This document shows, in pieces, positions 18,487 to 27,199 of a DNA stretch of 64,000 bases. The first letter of the stretch is position 1, and each line of letters opens with the position of its first letter. A program made the translations under genes and the position numbers. The stretch is from the NCBI GenBank assembly GCA_048499435.1, contig JASNZW010000001.1, positions 434,001 through 498,000 of the forward strand, read 5' to 3'. The notes under the pieces were generated by a model, which did no database searches, had not been told where the DNA came from, and saw only the letters and a program-made list of their open reading frames with translations. The stretch comes from DAOTWC01 sp048499435. GTDB taxonomy: Bacteria > Chloroflexota > Anaerolineae > Aggregatilineales > Phototrophicaceae.

Positions 18487-18832
18487 TTCTCCTTTTTCGG
18501 TTCGCAAACGAACCGGTTCACGTTGACCCGCGAAATTGGCGCGGGGTGTGGCGTGTAGACGGTACCAGTACCGTCTACACGTTCGGCGGGTGCTCCGCAC
18601 CGCCGAACCGGTGCTGCCGCCGCGAGGCGCTGCACCGAAGCCCTGCGGCGCTTGAGCAGCGAGCGTTTTAGCTCGCTGTGTTCCGGGAGAGGCACAGGGG
18701 GCGCGTCCAAACAATGGACGACGACAAGCGAACGCGCCCCCGCCTCGAACCGGAACGCCGACGCTGCCCAGCGGACAGCCCCCGCATTGCGGACGGCGTC
18801 GAACGGTTTTTGCTGCTGCATGGCGAACGCTC
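18487..18832. other. Hairpin-dense intergenic region, candidate origin of transfer
   Basis: This 346-base gap between the ParR-like gene and the HU/RHH/relaxase genes contains successive inverted repeats: CGGTTCG-CGAACCG (18498-18515); a perfect 13-base pair GTGTAGACGGTAC/GTACCGTCTACAC with a 2-base loop (18553-18580); GTTCGGCGGGTGC/GCACCGCCGAAC with one bulge (18581-18608); GGTGC...GCACC around a CGCGAG loop (18610-18636); CAGCGAGC/GCTCGCTG (18657-18678); and GGGGGCGCGT/ACGCGCCCCC (18697-18741). Such clusters are typical of oriT or single-strand origins. The position directly upstream of HU, RHH and relaxase supports oriT. The same architecture recurs at 36.2-36.7 kb. Confidence 0.55.
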
Positions 18833-19309
18833 TCACCATCCAACTTTCCCCATCTTTGCCTTCCGCCGCGCCAGAGCATCGTCGGAGAGATTGTCTTTGG
18901 GCTGCGCTGCATTCGGTTCTGACTGCACGGCAGGTGGCGTATAGACACTGATCCGACTGAGCAGCTCTTCCAGATAGGTGGGCATCTCATTCAACGCCCC
19001 GCGTATCCATGCTGTATCATCCTTGAGTTGCAGCACGACACTCCCGTCTACGGCGACGGCAGGTCGGCGCGTCGCTTCATAGAGCGGCAGTCCCCGTACA
19101 TACCCGCGCAGCAACTCACGGATGACTTCGCTGCGCTCACCGTCCTGCATCCCTTCCCACCATTCCAAGATGTCGCGGTCGGTATCGAAGAACGCTTTGA
19201 ATGCAATCAGCTTGTGTTCCCGTTTGGGCGGTCGTTTGCTGCTCATCCCCCCTCGTTTTCCGGTTTTACCGCCGTCAAACCGCTGGTCTAACTGGTAAAA
19301 CCCGCTCAT
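18833..19309 (-). CDS. ParR/StbB-like adaptor of the ParM system
   Basis: 158 aa from ATG 19309, which overlaps the ParM stop (ATGA). After a basic N-terminus (KTGKRGGMSSKRPPKREHK) come helices with a R-S-E-V-I-R-E-L-L-R-G-Y segment of RHH/adaptor type, then a variable acidic tail. ParR-type adaptors bind a centromere and the filament tip, and are encoded directly downstream of the actin-like gene as here. The hairpin region directly downstream might also serve as its centromere. Sequence support is weak; position is strong. Confidence 0.55.
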   Translation of the reverse strand: MSGFYQLDQRFDGGKTGKRGGMSSKRPPKREHKLIAFKAFFDTDRDILEWWEGMQDGERSEVIRELLRGYVRGLPLYEATRRPAVAVDGSVVLQLKDDTAWIRGALNEMPTYLEELLSRISVYTPPAVQSEPNAAQPKDNLSDDALARRKAKMGKVGW

Positions 19310-20361
19310 CGTGCCGTCTCCGCGAACCGGGCGTAGTTCAGGTAGCCCTGCGCGTTGGCGATCTGCGCCTGCCGTACCAACTGCGTCTGCGGATAGGCGG
19401 ACATCACCTCGCGCAGCACCAGTTCGGCTCCACCGCCGGATAGATAAACCACATCGACGGTTGTCCCCGCCTTCCACTTCTCGCTGAGCAGGTTCAGCGT
19501 GGCGCTCCGCAGCGGTGCGAGGGCTTCCTCAACCTCAGCGCTGTAATCGACCAGATCGCCGCTGGCGCGGAACCGTCCCGTCCGCAGCACATCCTCGACG
19601 ATCTTGTAGGGCATCTTCTGGCGATAATCCCGTTCGAGCGATTCCGCGATCCGCTCCTGCGCCGTGAACACGCCGCTCTCCACGCTCCCGCTCTCCGAGT
19701 CGATGTACTCGCCGTCGTCATCCAGTGCCACATCGACCGTGTACGTCCCGACATCACACACGCCCGTCCGCATGAAGGTGTGCGCCGGATTGAGATCACC
19801 CGCCGGGGTGAGGGTGCGCGAATAAATTGTTCCGTAAGGCTGCGGCATGACCATGACCTCGGTGACATTGGCGATCACTTCTGCCGAGTCGGTCTGGACG
19901 AGGTGTGTCCCTAACAGAGCCTTCTTGAGTTCGGCGGCATCGCGCATATGGTCACACGGGAGCCCCGTCGCAAGTCGGATGTGGACAGCATCGCGGTTCT
20001 GCACCCCGTTGAACAGCTTGCCAATGGCGACCTTTGCCAAGCGCAGGCGGAAGGCATTACCCATCGTCGCTTCATTGGCGGTACGTCCCCGCAGTCGGAG
20101 CAGTTCACCGGGTGGAAGCTGCGCCAATGCCAGATCGCCCACGAACCACATGCCTTCGTCGTCGCTGATCTGGTCACCCGGATGCCGCTGCGCGATCTCT
20201 GCCTGCTGGAACTTGATCTCACGGGCATGACCCGCGACCGACGGAAAGGTGATGACAGTCTCGCTGGTGACGGCTTTGACGACGCCATAGCCGATGTCCA
20301 GCCCGATGGTGGTTACGCCGTTCGGCGCGACCGGAATGAGGGTGTTTCGCCGCTTACTCAT
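19306..20361 (-). CDS. ParM/StbA-family actin-like plasmid partition ATPase
   Basis: 351 aa from ATG 20361 (AGGAG seven bases upstream); a longer open frame to 20514 has no such signal. Actin-fold motifs: phosphate 1 TIGLDIGYGVVKA (residues about 14-26), a GDLAL strand, phosphate 2 CDVGTYTVDVALDD, and the adenosine motif VVYLSGGGAELVL. It should polymerise to push plasmid copies apart. It overlaps the upstream 157-aa gene by 8 bases and the downstream adaptor by 4, so all three are one unit. Confidence 0.85.
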   Translation of the reverse strand: MSKRRNTLIPVAPNGVTTIGLDIGYGVVKAVTSETVITFPSVAGHAREIKFQQAEIAQRHPGDQISDDEGMWFVGDLALAQLPPGELLRLRGRTANEATMGNAFRLRLAKVAIGKLFNGVQNRDAVHIRLATGLPCDHMRDAAELKKALLGTHLVQTDSAEVIANVTEVMVMPQPYGTIYSRTLTPAGDLNPAHTFMRTGVCDVGTYTVDVALDDDGEYIDSESGSVESGVFTAQERIAESLERDYRQKMPYKIVEDVLRTGRFRASGDLVDYSAEVEEALAPLRSATLNLLSEKWKAGTTVDVVYLSGGGAELVLREVMSAYPQTQLVRQAQIANAQGYLNYARFAETAR

Positions 20362-20827
20362 CTTGCTCTCCTGAATCGATAACAGCCTGATCCAACGCAC
20401 TTTCGCCGGACGCGGCTGTAGAACCAACTGAATTGGGGCGGGTACTGGCGATCTGGCGCAGACAGCGGGCAAGGTAGTGTGAGCGGTCATTGTGTCCGCG
20501 CCCGTCCTCAGCAAGCTGGATGTATTCCAACGCCAAATCGAGCGACAGTCGGAACTGCTCCGCCAGCGGGAGTGTGTTCAGCCTTTCCAGATCAGTCGGC
20601 AGTGGGTGCAACCGTTTGACCTCCGCGAATGCCCACAGTAGCACGTCACGATCACGCGAAGCGCCATAAGGCATGTGCAGCTCCACGTCTCCCGCTTCCG
20701 TGCTGACCGTGTGCAGGATCAAGCCGAGCGGGAGCAGCGCGGAAGGCTGCTGCCATCGCCTAACCTGCCAGCGTTCCTCGGTGGGGAGCGCCTCGACCAC
20801 ATAAATCAACGAATTCTCCTGTTTCAT
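20354..20827 (-). CDS. Protein of unknown function upstream of ParM
   Basis: 157 aa, ATG 20827 with AGGAG nine bases upstream. No motif recognised. The N-terminal 55 residues look like a beta sandwich (SLIYVVEALPTEERWQVRRW...LILHTVSTEAGDVEL), followed by helices (LAEQFRLSLDLALEYIQLAED). It overlaps parM by 8 bases, so it is translated with the partition genes and may regulate them. Confidence 0.6.
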   Translation of the reverse strand: MKQENSLIYVVEALPTEERWQVRRWQQPSALLPLGLILHTVSTEAGDVELHMPYGASRDRDVLLWAFAEVKRLHPLPTDLERLNTLPLAEQFRLSLDLALEYIQLAEDGRGHNDRSHYLARCLRQIASTRPNSVGSTAASGESALDQAVIDSGEQDE

Positions 20828-20846
20828 GAGATATCTCCTGAATGCG

Positions 20847-20880
20847 AAGAAGCCGATCCCGACGACGGGGAGTCGGCTTC
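20847..20880. promoter_or_regulatory. Stem-loop in the leader of the ParM unit
   Basis: GAAGCCGA and TCGGCTTC enclose CCCGACGACGGG-type inner pairing. It lies 20 bases before the first gene of the minus-strand unit. The stem sequence is similar to the AGCCGACC arms before the sigma-like gene at 5.5 kb, hinting at a shared leader element in this island (inference). Confidence 0.45.
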
Positions 20881-20981
20881 AGAACGAACAAGTTTGGGGA
20901 GAGAACGGTTTTCGAATGCGCGGGCGACGTCGCTCAGGTCGAACGGTCGCAAGTCTTGTCGAGTTGCTGCTCCATCAGCAG

Positions 20982-21233
20982 ATGAGCATTTTCCTCGAGG
21001 GGAAAGCCCGGCTGGTGTTCGAGAACTGCCCGATTCGCGTGGTCTTCTCGCAGCGGCAGGGCATGAATGTCTTCCATGAGGATGCCGCCTTCCAGCATCT
21101 CAATCAGCAGCACCGCGACATTATCGCCGCGCTGCCGCGCTTCCACTATGTCCTGGATATTCAGGACGAAGGGCTGTGGTACCTGTACAACCGTCCGGCG
21201 GCGGGGGAGATCGCCCGCTTCCAGACGACGTAG
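20982..21233 (+). pseudogene. Remnant resembling the C-terminus of a VirB4/TraC-type conjugation ATPase
   Basis: 83 aa from ATG 20982; the frame is open further upstream but that part crosses the ParM leader hairpin. The stretch FLEGKARLVFENCPIRVVFSQ, then FQHLNQQHRDIIAAL and a G-L-W-Y-L-Y ending resemble the end of VirB4-like ATPases (small residue, NxP-x-R-x-LxxQ, F-x-L-x-x-x-x). No Walker motifs remain. If correct, this is all that is left here of a type IV secretion cluster. Evidence is pattern recall only. Confidence 0.35.
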
Positions 21234-21305
21234 CGGTCAGCTATCAGCCTGTGCTGAGAAAAGCTGACCGCTGAAAACCGAAAGCTGAAAGCTAAAGGAA
21301 ATGAA

Positions 21306-21530
21306 ATGTCCAAACGCGGCACAGGAGAAACACATCCGTTTCAGGCGCTCGAAGAAGAGGCTTACCACGCCTTCCGTGAATGGCCGGTCTGGCTGGTCTT
21401 ACGTGAGCGCGAGTTGGCTGCCCACCTCGATGTTGGGAAGCCGTCGGTTCGCCCGCCAACTGCTGCGGACGCTGACCCGCCATCTGCAAAGCAGCGCCGC
21501 CATCCGGCGCTGGATGAAGGAGGAAAGTAA
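21306..21530 (+). CDS. Small protein upstream of topoisomerase, unknown
   Basis: 74 aa. AAAGGAAATGAA precedes the ATG and the codon choice matches its neighbours. The N-terminal half is plausible protein (PFQALEEEAYHAFREWPVWLVLRERELAAHL); the tail is proline/alanine rich. The stop is three bases before the topA ATG and its own end contains the topA ribosome binding site GGAGG, so translation is coupled. Confidence 0.5.
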   Translation: MSKRGTGETHPFQALEEEAYHAFREWPVWLVLRERELAAHLDVGKPSVRPPTAADADPPSAKQRRHPALDEGGK

Positions 21531-21533
21531 TAC

Positions 21534-23279
21534 ATGAAACTGGTCATCGTTGAATCTCCGGCGAAGTCTAAAAAGATCGCCGGATTTCTGGGAAGTGAAT
21601 GGCGCGTGGAGGCGTGTCTGGGACACGTCCGCGACCTGCCCGAAGCTGAACTGGGGGTGGAGGTCGCCGCTGACTTCCGCCCGATGTATGAAGTGCTGCC
21701 GGGTAAGGGCAACGTGGTCAGGAAACTGCTCAAAGCCATCCGCAACGCAGATGCCGTCTACGTCGCTACTGACCCGGATCGGGAAGGTGAGGCCATCGCC
21801 TGGCATCTGCTCAAGCTGGCGAATGTACCCAAAGACAAACCCGTTTACCGGGCGGTCTTCCACGCCATTACGCAGGATGCGGTGTGTGAAGCCGTGGCCC
21901 ATCCGCGCGCGCTGGATGTTAACCTGGTTGAAGCGCAGCAGGCACGGCGCATTGTAGATCGGCTGGTCGGGTATCTGGCGTCACCGCTGGCAGCGAAAGC
22001 GCTGGATGGCAGGTTCTCCGCCGGGCGCGTGCAGAGTGTCTGCCTGCGAATGGTGGTCGAGCGCGAGCGCGAGATCGAGGCCTTTACGCCTGAAACCTAC
22101 TGGACGCTGGCGCTCCGACTGGCTGCTGACGGTGCCGAATTCTCGGCGAAACTGCACCACGTCAAGGGCGCGGACAGCACCTTCAGGAGCCGCGCACCGC
22201 TGGACAAACTAACGGTGCTGCTCAACAACGCCCATCTGTGGGTGGGCAAAGCGGGGCGGACCGTCAAAGCCCGTAGTCCGCTGCCACCCTTCACCACCGC
22301 CTCGCTGCAGCAGGCCGCCTCGAAGGGTCTGGGCCTGTCGCCTGACCGGACGATGGCGCTGGCACAGACGCTTTACGAGCAGGGCTGGATTACCTACATG
22401 CGGACGGACGGCGTGTCCGTCGCGCCCGAAGCGCAGGCGGCGGCGCGGGATTATATTGCCCGTGAGCATGGGGCGGACTATCTGTCGCCTGAGCCACCCA
22501 CTTACACCGTGAAAACGGCGAACGCGCAGGAAGCGCATGAAGCCATCCGCCCGACAGATGTCAACCGTCTGCCGCAAAACATTGATGGTGACGGCGCAGC
22601 GCTGTATGCCCTGATCTGGCAGCGGTTCATTGCCTCGCAGATGTCACCGGCGCGCTACGCCGTCACCGGTGCGATGATCTACGCCGGCAGTGTGCCAGGG
22701 CAGCCCTTCCCGCTGGAGTTCCGGGCCCAAGGGCGTGCGCTGCTGTTCGACGGCTTCCTCAAGGTGTACCAGGAACCAGCAGATGAGGACGAACGCGACG
22801 CCGAAGCATCCGGCCCGCTGCCGCCGCTCCAGGACAACCAGTCTCTTACCCTGGTCGCGCCGCAGGTGGAAGACCACCAGACTCGCGCCCCCGCCCGCTA
22901 CACCGAAGCGGCGCTGGTGCAGGCGCTGGAGCAGCGCGGCATTGGTCGCCCTTCGACCTATGCGGGCATGGTGAAAACCGTGATGGACAGGGGCTATGTC
23001 AAGGTCAGCCAGAAGCGACTCGTCCCTACCGAAAACGGCATTGCGCTGTGTGACTTCCTGACAGCGCACTTCGCCGATGTGCTGGCTTACGACTACACCG
23101 CCCGGCTGGAAAATCAGTTAGACCATATCGCGGCAGGGGACACGACCCGGCTGGAGGTGCTGCGCGCCTTCTGGGATGGCTTCCAGCCGCAGGTCGGCAA
23201 AGCCACAGAATATGCCCTTTCGCAGGTCAGGGCGCGGCATACGCCGAAACCACTGACCCTGCATCCGGCGCAGGAGTAG
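21534..23279 (+). CDS. topA: DNA topoisomerase I, short plasmid type
   Basis: 581 aa, type IA. Toprim: LVIVESPAKSKKI (residues 3-15), LGHVRDLP (29-36) and TDPDREGEA (79-87). Catalytic Tyr288 in GWITYMRTDG. Also EAQQARRIVDRLVGY, FSAGRVQSVCLR and EAHEAIRPTD. The usual C-terminal zinc fingers are absent and the protein stops soon after the last core motif (QRGIGRPSTYAGMVKTVMDRGYV). Plasmid and ICE topoisomerases of this kind assist replication or transfer. GGAGG seven bases before the ATG. First large gene of a plus-strand unit continuing into the acidic proteins. Confidence 0.93.
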   Translation: MKLVIVESPAKSKKIAGFLGSEWRVEACLGHVRDLPEAELGVEVAADFRPMYEVLPGKGNVVRKLLKAIRNADAVYVATDPDREGEAIAWHLLKLANVPKDKPVYRAVFHAITQDAVCEAVAHPRALDVNLVEAQQARRIVDRLVGYLASPLAAKALDGRFSAGRVQSVCLRMVVEREREIEAFTPETYWTLALRLAADGAEFSAKLHHVKGADSTFRSRAPLDKLTVLLNNAHLWVGKAGRTVKARSPLPPFTTASLQQAASKGLGLSPDRTMALAQTLYEQGWITYMRTDGVSVAPEAQAAARDYIAREHGADYLSPEPPTYTVKTANAQEAHEAIRPTDVNRLPQNIDGDGAALYALIWQRFIASQMSPARYAVTGAMIYAGSVPGQPFPLEFRAQGRALLFDGFLKVYQEPADEDERDAEASGPLPPLQDNQSLTLVAPQVEDHQTRAPARYTEAALVQALEQRGIGRPSTYAGMVKTVMDRGYVKVSQKRLVPTENGIALCDFLTAHFADVLAYDYTARLENQLDHIAAGDTTRLEVLRAFWDGFQPQVGKATEYALSQVRARHTPKPLTLHPAQE

Positions 23280-23283
23280 ACGC

Positions 23284-24441
23284 ATGAGCAGTTACATGCC
23301 CGACCCACCGCCGATTGACTATGACTGGATGCCGCCGCCGGATGAGGTCTATTTCATGCCGCAAGATCCGTTCCCGGACGATCTGTACGGCGACATGCTG
23401 CCGGACTACGACTACATACCAGCGGATGACCCCTGGCTGCCGGACGATGCGCGCTTTGTGGCGAAGGATGTCCAACAATTGCCGGACGTGCCACTGCCCT
23501 CGCAGGACGGCTTGCAGGGTATTGAGCAGCTCGAACCGGCGGATGAAGGCTGGGGCTGGCATGACGCGCGATTAATTGGCGTGGAGCGTGAAACCGACGA
23601 TGGTACACGCTACGAGATCGGCGCGATGGATGTGTATGCCAATGTGAATACGGGCGATGTGGGTGGCAGCTACCTGCCGCTGGCCGCCTTCGACGATGTG
23701 GACGTGGCGACCGCCTTCTATCATGATCTGCAGGGGCAGATCCACGATCTGGGGCTGCCGCTACAGGATGTGCCGCGCTTCGCCGAACGGCAGGCGCTGG
23801 CACTGCATGGCGAACCCGCCGTTTGGCGTGGTGCCGAAACGGCAGAATACGTCGCCTACGACCACCTGCGCGACCTGGAGGCCTTCGACCCGGCGCTGGC
23901 CGACGATCCGCCGGAACCGGCGCACGACCCGCTGCTGCGGCTGGCCATCGAGCTGGGCGGCGTGATCGCCGAGCCGGAGATCGAAACCGCGCCGTTTGAC
24001 GATCAGGCGGCATTTCAGGCGCTGAGCGTCATCGGCGTACAGGCCGTGGGCTTCGATCCGACCAAAGACCCGCCGCCCTTCTACGACCCGGAGACCGGCA
24101 CTGCCTACTGGATCGGCGTCTTCCAGCCGGACAAGGATGACCGCGACAACTGTGTCACGTCCATCCTGTCGCTGGGGCGCCATCCCGACACCGGTGAACT
24201 CGAGGCGCAGCTCGCTCCCTGCGTCCCTGGCGACTGGGACAAGACGTACACCGCCGCCGAGCACCTCATTCTGGTGGCGCAGAAAGGCGGCATCGAGCAG
24301 GTCTTCGACACCGCCGAGGGCATGGCACTGGCCAGCGATCAGCGCGCCTTCTGGGAGACGGCACGCGGTCTGCCGCTGGAGCGTGACACCGCCCGCGACA
24401 TCGCTGACTACACCCGCGAGACGTGGGAGGTGGCGCTGTGA
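23284..24441 (+). CDS. Acidic protein of unknown function
   Basis: 385 aa, starting 5 bases after the topA stop. The first 60 residues are strikingly rich in Pro, Asp and Tyr (PDPPPIDYDWMPPPDEVYF). Two beta-rich segments follow (about 95-150 and 255-330: GTAYWIGVFQPDKDDRDNCV). No catalytic motif, no signal peptide, no membrane helix. The second segment is laid out like one in the protein at 24664-26094 (AHWFAIVETAETD...), suggesting paralogous domains. It resembles ICE cargo genes of unknown role. Confidence 0.65.
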   Translation: MSSYMPDPPPIDYDWMPPPDEVYFMPQDPFPDDLYGDMLPDYDYIPADDPWLPDDARFVAKDVQQLPDVPLPSQDGLQGIEQLEPADEGWGWHDARLIGVERETDDGTRYEIGAMDVYANVNTGDVGGSYLPLAAFDDVDVATAFYHDLQGQIHDLGLPLQDVPRFAERQALALHGEPAVWRGAETAEYVAYDHLRDLEAFDPALADDPPEPAHDPLLRLAIELGGVIAEPEIETAPFDDQAAFQALSVIGVQAVGFDPTKDPPPFYDPETGTAYWIGVFQPDKDDRDNCVTSILSLGRHPDTGELEAQLAPCVPGDWDKTYTAAEHLILVAQKGGIEQVFDTAEGMALASDQRAFWETARGLPLERDTARDIADYTRETWEVAL

Positions 24442-24671
24442 GCGACGACCTGCGTTTCACCATCCGCCTGACGGTTGGCGATCAGGCGGCGCTGGCCGCC
24501 CTCTGCGACCACTACGGCCTCAACCGGCCCGACAGCCTGCGCCGCGCCCTGCGCGCCGCGCTGACGCTGGCCGCCCGCGACGCCTTCCCGCCTGCCGGCT
24601 GCTTCACCCCGGCGCGGGGCGGCGCGCCCATCCCCATCCGGCTGTGGCGAAAGGCAGACGACGGTGGCTGA
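24438..24671 (+). CDS. Small ribbon-helix-helix (CopG-like) protein
   Basis: 77 aa from GTG 24438, overlapping the stop of the previous gene (GTGA). SDDLRFTIRLTVGDQAALAALCDHYGLNRPDSLRRALRAAL fits an RHH fold: basic strand, then two helices. The tail is Pro/Arg rich. It overlaps the next gene by 8 bases, so the three genes are translated together. Possibly an autoregulator. Confidence 0.6.
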   Translation: MSDDLRFTIRLTVGDQAALAALCDHYGLNRPDSLRRALRAALTLAARDAFPPAGCFTPARGGAPIPIRLWRKADDGG

Positions 24672-26115
24672 CACCCCCTTCATCCATCTCGGCGACGACG
24701 GCGCGCGCTACAGCCTCGATGTTATGCGTGACCGGCGCGACGAGGACCATCCCCACTACGATATGGACCTGGTGCGCGCGCTCAGCGGGCGCTTCGGCGA
24801 GGACATCGAGCAGCGGCTGACGCTGGCCGAGTACGACGCCCATGACGAGGCTGAGGCTGACCGCCGCGCACTGGAGAAAACCCTCATCGCCGATGGGCTG
24901 GCCGGGCTGGGCGACGCAGCCGAGCGAGTCCGGCACGAGCCGGTGCTCTACGACGGGCGCTACCTGTTCGTCATCTACCCGCCCGACGCCGAGACCGGGA
25001 CGCGCGCCGCCGCCCATCTGCTGCTGCTCGATGGAGACGGCGGCCTACAGTCTGAGCAGCTGGCGGCGGGTATGTTGGAGGATGTCGAGCGGGTCGCTGA
25101 CGATGCCGAACGCGAGTGGCTGGCAGGCGAGCTGCCGCTGCCCGATCTGCCGGGCGAGCCGCTGGGCAATCTGCCTTTCACGCGCGACGCCGCCGACACC
25201 ATCCGCGATACTGCCGGGCGGGATTGGCCCTCGCATGTGGACGGCGGCGGAACCGCCCACTGGTTCGCCATCGTGGAGACGGCGGAGACCGACATCAGCC
25301 CCTATGAACTTCGCTACTTCCGCGCGCTGGAGGCGGGCGACGGTTCGTTCCGCCACGATTCGTATCCAGTCATGCCGCTGCCGGACGACGGTTCCGGTTC
25401 GGCCTGGGCGCTGCCGGGGCTGGCGCTGTATCTGGAGAAAGGCGACCTCTTCATGGCACAGCAGTTTGCCCACGACGTGGCCGACAGTTACGGGCACGCT
25501 TTCCCCGACCCGCACGACCTGCCCGCGCTCGATCCGCGTCCCGACTACTACTTCGGCTACGGCATTGGCCCGCAGGAGCGGCCCGCACTGGAAGCTGTCA
25601 AGACGTGGATGGACGGGAGCGAACGCCGCTTCGACACCTTCACCGTCACCGAGTACGCTGCCTGGGACGACGCACGCGGCGATGTCGAGGCACTGGAGGA
25701 AGTGCTGGCGCGGCAGGGTGTCGAGGCGGCCATGAACCGCGCTGAACGTGAAGCGGTGGCAGGCGGCTATCTCGATACGCAGCGGTCTGACCCGCGCGTC
25801 TTCTTCGCGCCCGACGCTCCGCCAGACCCATTCACCACCAACCGCGAGCGTGAGTTAGCCGGACCGGAGTACAGTGTCGGGGCAGTTTCCGCTAGCGGTG
25901 AGTCATTCCTCGATGTCATGAAGACCTGGGGCGAAGATGCCTACGCACGACTGGTGATCCCTCAACCGGATTGGGAGATGGCACGGGAGGCGGCGGTACG
26001 CGCCAACGACCTGCTGGAACAAGGTCAACTTGAAGGTGCGATGCAACTGGTCGAAGATCAGGGCGTGTCCGCCGGGGTGATTGACCCCGAACGTTGTATG
26101 GTTAACCTTCTATAG
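24664..26115 (+). pseudogene. Acidic protein of unknown function, 3' end replaced by an IS481 element
   Basis: GTG start at 24664; 483 codons to the stop at 26115, but the native sequence ends at 26094: the last seven codons lie in the inverted repeat of the IS. Visible: MADTPFIHLGDDGARYSLDVMRDR..., a beta-rich middle (about 195-290) similar in layout to the upstream 385-aa protein, and HYDMDLVRALSGRFGEDI near the start. The natural C-terminus is not found on the other side of the IS (27185 onward), where a minus-strand gene begins at once, so a deletion or rearrangement accompanied the insertion. Confidence 0.6.
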
Positions 26116-27184
26116 TTACAGATTGCAGGTATAGTTGAACGGTGTCATAAGGCCGTCTGCCCATGTTGCGATAGCCCTGATGGGGACGCTCGATATTGTA
26201 GAACCGCAGCCAGGTGTCGAGATCGGCCTGCAAGGCCTCGACCGTCTCATAGAAGGTGGTGCGCAGGGTTTGCACAAAGAACGCCTCCAGCACCGTGCGC
26301 TGAAAGCGTTCCACAAACCCATTGGTCCTGGGCGTGCGGACTCGGGTGCGGCGATGCTCGATGTCGTTCAAGGCCAGATACAGTTCATAGGGGTGGGTGT
26401 CGGTGCCGCAGAACTCGCGCCCGTTATCGGTCAGCACAGCCTGCACGGTCAGGTTGTGATCGGCATAGAAGGGCAGCACATCGTTGTGCAGCAGCGCTGC
26501 TGCCGCTTGTGGCTGTTTGGAGGTGTGCAGGAAGCCGAAGCCGTAGCTGCCGTAGGTATCCACGACCGCGTGCAGATACACCTTGCCGATGCCCTTGAAG
26601 TGCCCCACCAGGAAGGTATCGGCGCTCAGCAGCTCGCCCGGACGCGCACTCTCCACATGGCGCTCACGGAAGACCGGGTTGGCTTTCTCGATGGCCTGGA
26701 TCTGTTCAGGCACGAGTTCGATTCCCGCCTCCAGATGCTGCTCCTCCAGCCTGAGCAGTCGCTGGAAGCGCGTGCCCAGTTCGTGTTTGTCCAGGATAGA
26801 CTGCACTGTTGGGCCGCTCACGTAACGCCCCTCCAGTCTGAGCAGGTCACTGACGTATTTGCAGCCCTTGCTGGGATGCGTCAGCGCCAGTTCCAGAATA
26901 CGCGCCACCACCGCTGGTGGTGTGGTCTGCGGATGCGTCTTGTGGATCGGCGGCAGGTCTTTGAGGCCTTCGAACCCGAATGTCTGGAAACGCTTCTTAT
27001 ACTCGTAGAACTGTGTGCGCGTCATGCCGCGCTGACGGCAAGCGGCACTCACGTTGCCCAGCGTCTCCGCCAGTTGCAACACACTCAGCCGCTGACGGGC
27101 GATCTTGTCTTCTGCTTTCATCGCTTCTCTCCCTGTTGTCTTTAAGTGTACACCTATTTGTCAAGAGAGAAGGTTAACTATACA
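26095..27184 (-). mobile_element. IS481-family insertion sequence, 1090 bp
   Basis: Terminal inverted repeats TGTATGGTTAACCTTCT (26095-26111) and, on the other strand, TGTATAGTTAACCTTCT (27184-27168): 16 of 17 match, beginning with the TGT usual for IS481 ends. One transposase gene fills the element. No target duplication is evident (flanks ...GAACGT and CTTTAT...), consistent with a later deletion at one side. Confidence 0.85.
26102..27121 (-). CDS. IS481-family transposase
   Basis: 339 aa. N-terminal helix-turn-helix (TLGNVSAACRQRGMTRTQFYEYKKRF) followed by an HTH_29-like region and a DDE integrase core: first Asp in LLSADTFLVG (about 167), second in VLTDNGREF (about 239), Glu in TNGFVERFQRTVLEAFF (about 280). 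Appears intact, with a normal length for the family. It is on the opposite strand to the gene it interrupts. Confidence 0.92.
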   Translation of the reverse strand: MKAEDKIARQRLSVLQLAETLGNVSAACRQRGMTRTQFYEYKKRFQTFGFEGLKDLPPIHKTHPQTTPPAVVARILELALTHPSKGCKYVSDLLRLEGRYVSGPTVQSILDKHELGTRFQRLLRLEEQHLEAGIELVPEQIQAIEKANPVFRERHVESARPGELLSADTFLVGHFKGIGKVYLHAVVDTYGSYGFGFLHTSKQPQAAAALLHNDVLPFYADHNLTVQAVLTDNGREFCGTDTHPYELYLALNDIEHRRTRVRTPRTNGFVERFQRTVLEAFFVQTLRTTFYETVEALQADLDTWLRFYNIERPHQGYRNMGRRPYDTVQLYLQSVTIEG

Positions 27185-27199
27185 CTTTATTTTATCTGC

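Noticed and set aside
18487..18990. Upstream extension of the HU-like gene's frame
   Set aside because: The extension runs through six hairpins, lacks a start signal and overlaps the ParR-like gene; the ATG at 18486 has a good ribosome binding site.
26135..27145. 336-codon plus-strand open frame
   Set aside because: Antisense to the IS481 transposase, which has complete DDE motifs.
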